Positions 24,527-31,213 of a stretch of DNA of 49,544 nt are shown here, piece after piece. Every line of letters starts with the position of its first letter. Within the stretch, counting starts at the first letter, position 1. Under the pieces are notes generated by a model. It did not search any database. It was not told the origin of the DNA and worked only from the letters and a program-made list of their open reading frames with translations. Source of the stretch: JBBQFC01 sp038321615 (GTDB lineage: Bacteria; Bacteroidota; Bacteroidia; Flavobacteriales_D; Cryomorphaceae); assembly GCA_038321615.1 (NCBI GenBank), contig JBBQFC010000019.1, positions 1 through 49,544 of the forward strand, in the 5' to 3' direction. The translations under genes and the position numbers were made by a program.

Positions 24527-25768
24527 TTATACGAGTTCTAAGGTTTCAATACAGGCTTCGGCCGCGCGGTAGCCGCTGCGCAAAGCACCTTCAATGGATG
24601 CATTCAAGAGATAATCGCCGGCCAAATAAATATGCGAAGCTATTTGCGATTGCTCGGCGGGGATGTCGAAGGTCGGATTTTCGAGTATAGGCAGTGCTTT
24701 CTTTATTTCATAAGATTTTAAGGGTGTCAAATCCGATGCATTGGCGCCTATTAGTTCAGCAAGTTGAGCGCTTACTGCAGCTGGTTGAGCTTTGGAATTC
24801 TGCCTTAAGGATACCGACCAAAGCGATCTACCCTTGGGGGCATAGGAGCTCTGCACTTCGTCGAGCCGACAGTAATTGTTAATATCACTGATAGAACGTG
24901 CGTCTAATCCGATTCTCTTCTCCAACTTTTTGAGCTCCGCCTTTCCAGAAAAATATTCGGTTCGTGTAGAGTTATACGCTATCGGCTGATCCATTTGGGG
25001 CAAAAGTCGGCTCGGATCGCAGGCTAGTATTATTTTTTTTGCTGCGAAGATAGTCCCATCTAAGAGTTCAATATCTTGATTGGCATGAATGGTTTTGACA
25101 ACAGCATTTAGCCTGACTTCCACATTTTTAAGCCGTTGCGCCATATCATCGGGTATGGCTTGCATGCCCTTGGCGGGTATGCAGGCTTCACCGATGGCAA
25201 AATTTCGAAAGACGAATCGAAACATCCCTGCGGAAGTCGATAGGTTGGACTCGAGAAATACGCCCCCGAAAAAGGGTTTGAAAAAAAGGGCGATCATTCG
25301 TTCCGAAAACCCGTAATCGCGCAAATAGTCCATTGTAGTTTGTTCAATGTCGAAGCACTGCGCTTCGGTCAATGATTTGAGTTCGGAGCTAAGCCTACGC
25401 AGGCGGAGTTTATCGCTAATGGAACCTACCCTTGAGAAAAGCATGGTGACGTATGCCGATGGTTCGCGCATGGGATCAGATATCGCAAGCTTGCCGCGAT
25501 CGTCAGTGATATGTGCACCCGGGGCGAAAGCTTTTAAATCGAGTTTATTGAAACGTATTACTCGCTGCGCCATACTGTAATTCGACAGCAAAACCTGAAA
25601 ACCATGATCGAGAGTAAACCCATCAACAAGGTCTGATTTTACTCGTCCGCCGAGCTTGTTACTCGCTTCGAGAAGCAAGGTACGATGACCCGATTTTTCG
25701 GCTTCAAGCGCTGCCGAAAGTCCGGCTATTCCACCTCCGATGATTATCATATTATAAGTCTGCACCAC
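24527..25768 (-). CDS. FAD-dependent amine-oxidase/desaturase-type oxidoreductase
   Basis: 413 residues. The N-terminal IIIGGGIAGLSAALEAEKSG motif binds FAD, LLLEASNKLGGRVKSD gives the Glu for ribose and the GGR motif, and the C-terminal YLAGDYLLNASIEGALRSGYRAAE is the second FAD signature of the amine oxidase / protoporphyrinogen oxidase / phytoene desaturase superfamily. The substrate is unknown. The start is GTG 25768; an internal ATG at 25750 is also possible. It lies directly upstream of lysA (9 bp). Confidence 0.85.
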   Translation of the reverse strand: MVQTYNMIIIGGGIAGLSAALEAEKSGHRTLLLEASNKLGGRVKSDLVDGFTLDHGFQVLLSNYSMAQRVIRFNKLDLKAFAPGAHITDDRGKLAISDPMREPSAYVTMLFSRVGSISDKLRLRRLSSELKSLTEAQCFDIEQTTMDYLRDYGFSERMIALFFKPFFGGVFLESNLSTSAGMFRFVFRNFAIGEACIPAKGMQAIPDDMAQRLKNVEVRLNAVVKTIHANQDIELLDGTIFAAKKIILACDPSRLLPQMDQPIAYNSTRTEYFSGKAELKKLEKRIGLDARSISDINNYCRLDEVQSSYAPKGRSLWSVSLRQNSKAQPAAVSAQLAELIGANASDLTPLKSYEIKKALPILENPTFDIPAEQSQIASHIYLAGDYLLNASIEGALRSGYRAAEACIETLELV

Positions 25769-25789
25769 TGTTCCAGTTCAATTCGGCCT

Positions 25790-25797
25790 CGAAAATA
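25790..25797 (-). promoter_or_regulatory. Probable -7 box for the oxidoreductase-lysA operon
   Basis: On the minus strand TATTTTCG matches TAnnTTTG except at the seventh position. It begins immediately after the terminator of the preceding gene and lies ~22 bp before the GTG start. Terminator and promoter are therefore back to back. Confidence 0.4.
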
Positions 25798-25798
25798 G

Positions 25799-25820
25799 AA
25801 AAAGCCGCCCAAGGGCAGCC
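25799..25820 (-). terminator. Terminator of the coiled-coil protein gene
   Basis: On the minus strand GCTGCCC pairs with GGGCGGC (plus-strand arms 25804-25810 and 25813-25819, one G-U pair) and is followed by five T (25799-25803). It lies 28 bp after the stop at 25848. Confidence 0.75.
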
Positions 25821-25847
25821 ATTTTGTTACGCCAATCAACTAAATCT

Positions 25848-26450
25848 TTACGACTTGTTAAAATTTGACTTGAAGCTATTCCACATGGAAGCAAGATCTT
25901 CCTTCGTCTTTTCCCAGGTTTCGCCGCTATCTTCCTTGGCTGAGGCGATTTTTGACTCCAAAACTTCCAGCTCGTCACCGATCTGTTTTTTGCGCTTGTC
26001 CCATTCGTCAGAAGCTTCCTTCCCAGCAAGGTTCATTTGCACCCGAAAGATATCGCGCTGTATTTCCCAATCTTCTAATTGAGCTTCCGCTTTTTTACCA
26101 AGCCCTTTTGCTTCGTCACTCGTGCTTTTGGCTATTTCAGACAGAGATTGCTTTACAGATTCATAAGTCGATTGAAATCTCTTCTCCTGCTCTGCATAAG
26201 CATCTTTCCCTTCTGCTTTTGCCAGAGCGGCTTGAACTTGCAACTCATCGAGCTTTGTGGCTAGATTTTTTGCTTTCTCAGATGTTTCTGCGCTTAGATT
26301 TACTTGGGTCGATTTAGCCCAGGAGCCAAGATCTTTCTTTTTCTCTTCAAATGCATCAGCAGCTTCTTTCGCCCCGAGATTTAATTGTACGCGCAAAGCT
26401 TCCGCCTTCGCTTTCCATTCTTGCCAGGTACTTTCAGAATTGGTTTCCAT
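25848..26450 (-). CDS. Amphipathic coiled-coil protein with internal duplication
   Basis: 200 residues with no signal peptide or membrane span. It is almost wholly helical, rich in Ala, Glu, Lys and Gln. The segment TWQEWKAKAEALRVQLNLGAKEA near the N-terminus recurs as EDWEIQRDIFRVQMNLAGKEA near residue 130, and both are followed by a D-x-[WF]-[ED]-x-[KR]-K-K segment, so the protein contains two homologous halves. The pattern resembles apolipoprotein-like or LEA-like amphipathic helices. No function can be assigned. A -7-like box TACCTTTC lies at 26472-26479 on the minus strand. Confidence 0.65.
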   Translation of the reverse strand: METNSESTWQEWKAKAEALRVQLNLGAKEAADAFEEKKKDLGSWAKSTQVNLSAETSEKAKNLATKLDELQVQAALAKAEGKDAYAEQEKRFQSTYESVKQSLSEIAKSTSDEAKGLGKKAEAQLEDWEIQRDIFRVQMNLAGKEASDEWDKRKKQIGDELEVLESKIASAKEDSGETWEKTKEDLASMWNSFKSNFNKS

Positions 26451-26669
26451 TCGATTGGTTTTTAAGGTGTCGAAAGGTATGAACTCCCTATTTTGTTTTT
26501 CAATTCTGGGGAAATTATTTCACAGATTGAGAAGGTTTTACATTAATGTCGTGTAGCCCAATATTCTGCAATCGTTATGGACACTATTTGTCAGGAAGTT
26601 TTTGAAATTGGTTAGAGAATTGTGCGTTGGAGGCAAGCTCCATTGAGCTTAGAACCTTAATCAAGAATT

Positions 26670-27143
26670 ATGGAAAGCAAAATAATCGATATCACAGTCG
26701 AGCAGAAGCAAGAAATACTGCAAGAGTTGATTCGTGAGAAGCAATTACAATTCGACGAATTTGAAGCGGCTCAGCTGCAAAAGCTGAAGAGTTCAAACAG
26801 TGAAGACGTAACGGACGATGATCGTTTTGAGCGAAAGCGTGAACAGATGATTGATGAAATCAAAATGCGAGCGCCTGTTCTCGATCTACTTAAAAAGGAG
26901 TTGGATATTTTAAAGGCGCTGCAAATAGCCGGTATCCATAAGCGTGTCCAACTGGGATCCTTGGTGCGCACCAGTAAGGCCACATATTTTATTTCTGTTT
27001 CTCACCCGGAGAGGCTCAATCACGATCATAGTTGGATAGCCATCTCCGAAGAAGCGCCAGTATACCAAACCATGAAGGGCAAGAAAGTTGGAGAAACCTT
27101 CGACTGGAAGGAAGAGCCCCAATTAATTGAAGAAGTGGTCTGA
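26670..27143 (+). CDS. Divergent GreA/GreB-type transcription factor
   Basis: 157 residues. The N-terminal ~85 form a helical hairpin (helix ~8-40, helix ~53-85) whose turn SNSEDVTDDDRFE is acidic, as in the catalytic tip of Gre factors. The C-terminal ~65 (VQLGSLVRTSKATYFISVS...WIAISEEAPVYQTMKGKKVGETFDW) match the FKBP-like Gre C-domain, including the position of the 'IS..SPiG..L.gk..GD' motif. Gre factors enter the RNA polymerase secondary channel and stimulate transcript cleavage or otherwise modulate the enzyme. In Bacteroidota, proteins like this are often labelled otherwise. A regular greA would be expected elsewhere in the genome. Confidence 0.7.
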   Translation: MESKIIDITVEQKQEILQELIREKQLQFDEFEAAQLQKLKSSNSEDVTDDDRFERKREQMIDEIKMRAPVLDLLKKELDILKALQIAGIHKRVQLGSLVRTSKATYFISVSHPERLNHDHSWIAISEEAPVYQTMKGKKVGETFDWKEEPQLIEEVV

Positions 27144-27195
27144 ATTTTCGCCAGAAAGTAGGAAGCTTGGATTCAAAAGTGATTACTTTTAATCC

Positions 27196-27656
27196 ATGCG
27201 GATTGCAGCAAATTCGGTTGATGAATACCTTTTGAATTCAAACCCGGCTCATCAACCGGCATTGATTCAACTCAGAAAAATCATTTCCGAAAATATACCA
27301 GCTGGTTTTCAGGAAGAGCTTTCGTGCGGCATGATCGGTTGGGTAATTCCACATTCGCTTTATCCTTTGGGTTATCATTGCGATCCGAAACTTCCCTTGC
27401 CATTTTGTAGCATCGCAAGTCAAAAAAATTTTGTCGGATTTTATCAAATGGTATTTACGCTAAGCCCGAATTGTACAATTAATTCGTTGCCGAATATACG
27501 CGCATTAGCAAGTCCAAACCCGATATGGGCAAGAGTTGCGTTCGCTTAAAGCGGATGGACGATATACCCTTTGATCTTATTGGCGGGTTGATAACCAAGG
27601 TAAGCGCAAAGGAATGGATAGCTTGTTATTAAAGCGCCTTCGTAAGAACAAAGTAG
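27196..27656 (+). pseudogene. Broken DUF1801 (YdhG-like) gene
   Basis: The first ~85 codons from ATG 27196 encode a good DUF1801 N-terminus (SVDEYLLNSNPAHQPAL, EELSCGMIGWVIPHSLYPLGY, PLPFCSIASQKNFVGFYQM). At ~27450 one base is missing from a G-run. Shifting frame there restores GIYAKPELYN, then TAA at 27480-27482, then FVAEYTRISKSKPDMGKSCV and RLKRMDDIPFDLIG, ending at a second TAA (27630-27632), after which SAFVRTK and TAG (27654) resemble the normal end. The unshifted frame stops at 27549 after nonsense sequence. At least one frameshift and one or two nonsense changes make this a pseudogene. Confidence 0.85.
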
Positions 27657-27757
27657 AAATAGTGATTTAGTAAGGATTTTTATGCCGTCCAAGTTCCGAT
27701 ATCGGTTCTAATCTATTTTTCCCTTTTGCGCTACTTTCACACCTTTCGCAAATCGAA

Positions 27758-28051
27758 ATGAAACCCAAAATGTTCGATCATTTGGCTGAATTTGAGCTCA
27801 AATCACCCCATAGTAGAGAGTGTTCGGAATGTGTCGAATCAAATTCACGGCGAGTACACTTGCGCATATGCCGGCCACGCGGAGTGGCGTTATGTGGCGA
27901 TTCATCGCTTGATAAGCACGCATCTGCTCTTGCCCGACTGCACAACCATCCCGTGGCGGTAAGTGCCGAACCCGGCGAAAAGTGCGAGTGGCGATATACC
28001 GGTCAAATGGCGATAGCCGATACTTATCATCAATCTTCAGCAAATTTCTAA
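27758..28051 (+). CDS. Degenerate UBP-type zinc-finger protein
   Basis: 97 residues. The arrangement C-x2-C...VHLRIC....G...C.DSS..KHA......HPV....EPGE...Y matches small bacterial zf-UBP proteins of ~85 residues. Several expected zinc ligands are changed: the first (C-x-HL) reads FDHL, the second Cys of CxxCG reads Arg (CRPRG), the CC before DSS reads CG, a His after KHA is missing, and the W-x-W-C near the end reads CEWR. The frame is open, but metal binding is probably lost. It lies between two damaged genes and is best seen as a decaying gene. Comparison with homologs is from memory. Confidence 0.6.
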   Translation: MKPKMFDHLAEFELKSPHSRECSECVESNSRRVHLRICRPRGVALCGDSSLDKHASALARLHNHPVAVSAEPGEKCEWRYTGQMAIADTYHQSSANF

Positions 28052-28416
28052 CTAATGAAACTCTTAGCAAACACATAAAAACAAAATTCAATGTCGTTAT
28101 TTTCAACTGTGGAAGAGATGGTCGCAAAGGAGCGTTTCTATATACTTCGCCCGAAGGTTATAAATCCGAAATGAGCTTCTCCAAAGCCGGTGAAACTATG
28201 TTGATCATCGATCATACCGATGTGAGCGAACATTTGCGATGCCAAGGAATAGGAGAGAAGCTAGCTCGGTATATGGTGGAAGAAGCGCGAAATCGAAAAC
28301 TCAAAATAATACCGCTTTGTCCATTTGTAACGTTGGTTTTTGACAAGAACCCGGAGTTGGGGGCGTCTTCAGGTAACATCAGAAAGCATCTTTCGACTTT
28401 CGAGAAGCCTTTTTAA
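27982..28416 (+). CDS. GNAT-family (YjdJ-like) acetyltransferase, damaged at both ends
   Basis: The domain runs from about 28084 to 28370: GRKGAFLYTSPEGYKSEMSF, IIDHTDVSEHLRCQGIGEKLA (acetyl-CoA loop) and KIIPLCPFVTLVFDKNPEL are those of short YjdJ-type N-acetyltransferases of ~95 residues. There is no ATG, GTG or TTG in frame just before the domain; the only starts are GTGs at 27982 and 27988, inside the zinc-finger gene. At the 3' end the usual ending is found in another frame: inserting one base near 28362 gives GDVFR followed by TAA at 28374, while the present frame runs 14 codons further. It is probably a pseudogene. Confidence 0.6.
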   Translation: MRVAIYRSNGDSRYLSSIFSKFLTNETLSKHIKTKFNVVIFNCGRDGRKGAFLYTSPEGYKSEMSFSKAGETMLIIDHTDVSEHLRCQGIGEKLARYMVEEARNRKLKIIPLCPFVTLVFDKNPELGASSGNIRKHLSTFEKPF

Positions 28417-28537
28417 ATGGAGTAATCAAACTCCCGAAACAATTGCCACATCATTATCCAGCTTTACGCCGCACTCCGCTAATTTTTCCAGACACTTTAG
28501 GATTCCATTATGCAGAACGAAATTTTGAAATGCAAAC

Positions 28538-30073
28538 TTACCGTCTCTTGGCAGTAGTTCTCCTTCTGGTGCTACCAATCCCAAAAACGCCCAAAATACC
28601 CCTGGTGATTTCTTGAAACACGGTTCTTGTTACCGGACTTTTCATGATCGTTTCAAAGGTGCTTGGTTCTTTCCGGCTGCTCGGCCTTCCAGCAGATGCT
28701 GGAAGACTATCGGCGGTGGCCTTCTCTTCGCGTGCCATTTTGGCTTGCAAAAGCTCGTAGGCACTTTCGCGATCTATGGCTTCGTTGTATTTCTTAGCAA
28801 GTTTGCTTTTGGCAAGCAATTGATCAATCTCAGTTTCAGATAGGATATCCATCCGCGATTGCGGTGCCACCAAATAAGTGTGGACTAATGGGGTTGGGAT
28901 ACCCTTTTCGTTTAGCAGTGTTATCACCGCCTCGCCAATGCCCATTTCCGTAAGGAGTCGATCGCTTTCGTAGAAGGCCGTGATAGGATAGTTTTCAGCC
29001 GTCTGTTTAATCGCTTTCCGATCTTTTGCCGTAAAGGCACGCAAGGCATGTTGCACCTTCATCCCAAGCTGACTTAACACCACTTCGGGCACGTCGGTGG
29101 GTAGCTGTGTGCAGAAGAAAAGACCTACGCCTTTAGATCGGATAAGCTTTACGATGGTTTCGATCTGATCGAGCAGTGCCTTGCTGGCCTCGTTAAATAA
29201 CAGGTGAGCTTCGTCGATAAAGATGACCAACTCAGGACGGTCAGAATCGCCACGTTCCGGGAATTTCTCATACATCTCCGCAAGCATACAGAGCATAAAG
29301 GTGGAAAAGAGTTTGGGTTTGCTCTGCATGTCAACCAGGCGGAGTATGTGAATAATGCCACGTCCCTGATCGTCCAGGCTCAGAAAGTCTTCAACGTCTG
29401 TGCTTCGCTCGCCAAAGAAGACGTCGGCACCCTGCTGCTCCAGCTCCAATATTTTGCGCATGATAGCGCCTACGCTGCTGATGCTTACCAGTCCGTAGGA
29501 TTTTTGAATTTCAGCTTTTCCATCACCTATGCAATATTGCAAGGCGGCACGCAAATCCTTGATATCGAGTAGCGGCCAATGGTTATCGTCGCAAAGTTTA
29601 AAAACCAGAGAAAGTGTACCTCGTTGGGTGTCGTTTAGTTCGAGAATTTTAGACAGCAATACAGGCCCAAACTCGCTTATAGTGGCTCTCAATCGTACCC
29701 CTTTTTCGTCCGAAAGACTGAGCAGTTCCACTGGAAAGCCGGTTGGAACCCAAGGGCTACCGATTTTATTCATCCGCTCATCGATTTTGGGATGCGAATT
29801 CCCAGCCGCAGCCAGCCCACTCAAATCGCCCTTGATGTCCATCATCAATACGGGAATACCGGCAGCCGATAGCCCTTCGGCAATGACTTGCAAGGTTTTG
29901 GTTTTGCCCGTTCCAGTGGCGCCGGCAATGAGTCCATGCCGATTGAACATTTTGAGCGGGGCTTTCACCTGTAAGCCGTCCACCACTGATCCGTTGAGCA
30001 TAGCTCCACCTAAAACAATGGAGTCCCCTTTAAAAGTATAGCCTGTGGTAATTTCTTCCGAAAATTCTTTCAT
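28538..30073 (-). CDS. HerA-like ATPase (DUF853 family)
   Basis: 511 residues from ATG 30073; the frame opens at 30112 but the family N-terminus fits the later start. Walker A GATGTGKT is at 51-58, preceded by the HerA-type HGLIAG strand. Walker B LVIFIDEAHLLF lies near residue 280, followed by the arginine-finger region VGLFFCTQLPTDVPE. The C-terminus is short and ends in basic residues (STRRRTTAKRR). DUF853 proteins are hexameric FtsK/HerA ATPases thought to pump or unwind DNA, without an established role. There is no NurA or Sir2 partner here, so a defence role is not indicated. It is monocistronic. Confidence 0.88.
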   Translation of the reverse strand: MKEFSEEITTGYTFKGDSIVLGGAMLNGSVVDGLQVKAPLKMFNRHGLIAGATGTGKTKTLQVIAEGLSAAGIPVLMMDIKGDLSGLAAAGNSHPKIDERMNKIGSPWVPTGFPVELLSLSDEKGVRLRATISEFGPVLLSKILELNDTQRGTLSLVFKLCDDNHWPLLDIKDLRAALQYCIGDGKAEIQKSYGLVSISSVGAIMRKILELEQQGADVFFGERSTDVEDFLSLDDQGRGIIHILRLVDMQSKPKLFSTFMLCMLAEMYEKFPERGDSDRPELVIFIDEAHLLFNEASKALLDQIETIVKLIRSKGVGLFFCTQLPTDVPEVVLSQLGMKVQHALRAFTAKDRKAIKQTAENYPITAFYESDRLLTEMGIGEAVITLLNEKGIPTPLVHTYLVAPQSRMDILSETEIDQLLAKSKLAKKYNEAIDRESAYELLQAKMAREEKATADSLPASAGRPSSRKEPSTFETIMKSPVTRTVFQEITRGILGVFGIGSTRRRTTAKRR

Positions 30074-30238
30074 AGTGTAATTGATCGTGCAACAGCCGAC
30101 GAAGTTGCGCAAAAAGAGATTAAAAACCAGCTTTAATCACTTTTGACTTTCATCTGCTGCAAAACCCGATTTACATCTGGATTTTGACCCCAACAACCCT
30201 AACAATTAATTTCTTTCTAAAATCAAACTGCAGAAACC

Positions 30239-30544
30239 ATGAAAACTGCACTAACCCTTTTCCTTGCAATCTTTCTTTTTACGGGAGTTCGGACAGCAAT
30301 AGCGCAAGCCGCTAAAGAAATTCTCTCACAAGTCGCTGATGGAATTAAGCCAGAAGCTTTTACTGCGAAATTTAACAAAAACAAAAGTAAGTGGACGGAC
30401 GCCTTACCAAGCCTCGACCCTGAAGATGTGAGTGGCATGAAGAAACAGCTCGGTAAATTAGTTGGCGGTCTAAGCCCTGATGCGCTTGAAGGTCTTTCGA
30501 AAAGCGATTTGCTTGGCCAAGTAAAAAACCTAACTAATATCTAA
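30239..30544 (+). CDS. Exported repeat protein, probably truncated by in-frame stop
   Basis: 101 residues with a signal peptide (MKTALTLFLAIFLFTGVRTAIAQ). The mature part contains repeated units of the form h-x-x-h-G-x-h-h-G-G-h-x-P-[DE]-A: EILSQVADGIKPEAF, then QLGKLVGGLSPDAL. The stop TAA at 30542-30544 is followed in the same frame by another unit (NIGKFVGSLVGCIKRSMPTDAF) and 37 codons to a TAG at 30656. The gene was therefore probably ~138 codons long and has acquired a nonsense codon. No known function. Confidence 0.65.
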   Translation: MKTALTLFLAIFLFTGVRTAIAQAAKEILSQVADGIKPEAFTAKFNKNKSKWTDALPSLDPEDVSGMKKQLGKLVGGLSPDALEGLSKSDLLGQVKNLTNI

Positions 30545-30658
30545 AACATTGGAAAGTTTGTTGGCAGTCTAGTGGGATGCATCAAACGTTCTATGCCAAC
30601 CGATGCATTTAAAATGAAACAAAGCGGCATGGTGGATGAGCTGAAAATACTGAAATAG
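30545..30658 (+). pseudogene. In-frame continuation of the repeat protein after the TAA
   Basis: 37 codons in phase with the preceding gene and ending in TAG, encoding NIGKFVGSLVGCIKRSMPTDAF...MVDELKILK. It repeats the preceding IGxhhGxh unit, which argues that it belonged to the same protein. It has no start codon or leader of its own. Confidence 0.5.
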
Positions 30659-31185
30659 TAGAAATATGCTTTCCGCTTAAAATTTGGAAAAGAAAACGGG
30701 CGGGATTTATAGCGCCTATTCTTTTTCACCGACTTTTATTGAGCTTTTTCTAGCCATCCGACCTATTCAAACCTTTTAGGAAAACCCGGTTCGATCTGAT
30801 TTGCGAAAACAGGGTTTTGAAATATCTAACATCTGTCATAACAAAGTAGACACGTCAATGAATGGGAATTCCAAGAATATTCTAATCCCTCTGATGGATT
30901 AAACATTGGGAATTAAGAAAAACAGAAATTAAGTTGCTCCAAAATTTACAAAGTTCAAGCAAAGCCGAGATGTAAAGTTTGATCTAATATTTCGAAGGAT
31001 TTGATAGCGCGCCTGGTTAGATAAAAATTTAAATCAATTACAAAAAGGGAGAGTGACCTATTGAAGACTTCCTAATTTTTCATTATCCGATCCTGTGGGC
31101 ATTTCGCTCATCCAGCATAGATGAAGGCCGTTTTTACTTCCTCTCATCCATCTCAATGTGAAAAGTCAGATTTGCAACAATCTTC
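30659..31185. other. 530-bp AT-rich intergenic region without a recognisable gene
   Basis: No convincing coding frame or RNA gene is visible. The stretch is richer in A and T than its surroundings and contains several short A/T runs. The last ~60 bp hold the promoter of the DPP III gene. It may include remnants of deleted genes, but I recognise none. Confidence 0.5.
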
Positions 31186-31193
31186 TAACTTTG
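31186..31193 (+). promoter_or_regulatory. -7 box TAACTTTG of the DPP III gene
   Basis: An exact match to TAnnTTTG, 20 bp before the ATG at 31214. A TTTG at 31170-31174 is too close to be a -33 element; the -33 region is otherwise weak. Confidence 0.5.
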
Positions 31194-31213
31194 GAGAAAT
31201 CTAATTTTTCTAT

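Noticed and set aside
24694..26317. Plus-strand open frames opposite the oxidoreductase and coiled-coil genes
   Set aside because: They are shadows of well-supported minus-strand genes and show no domain or signal peptide.
28417..28537. Possible short gene between the acetyltransferase and the HerA-like gene
   Set aside because: Only 121 bp and no recognised motif, start context or promoter box.
28538..30073. HerA-like ATPase as part of an anti-phage system
   Set aside because: It is of the solitary DUF853 type with no NurA, Sir2, DUF4297 or other effector gene next to it.
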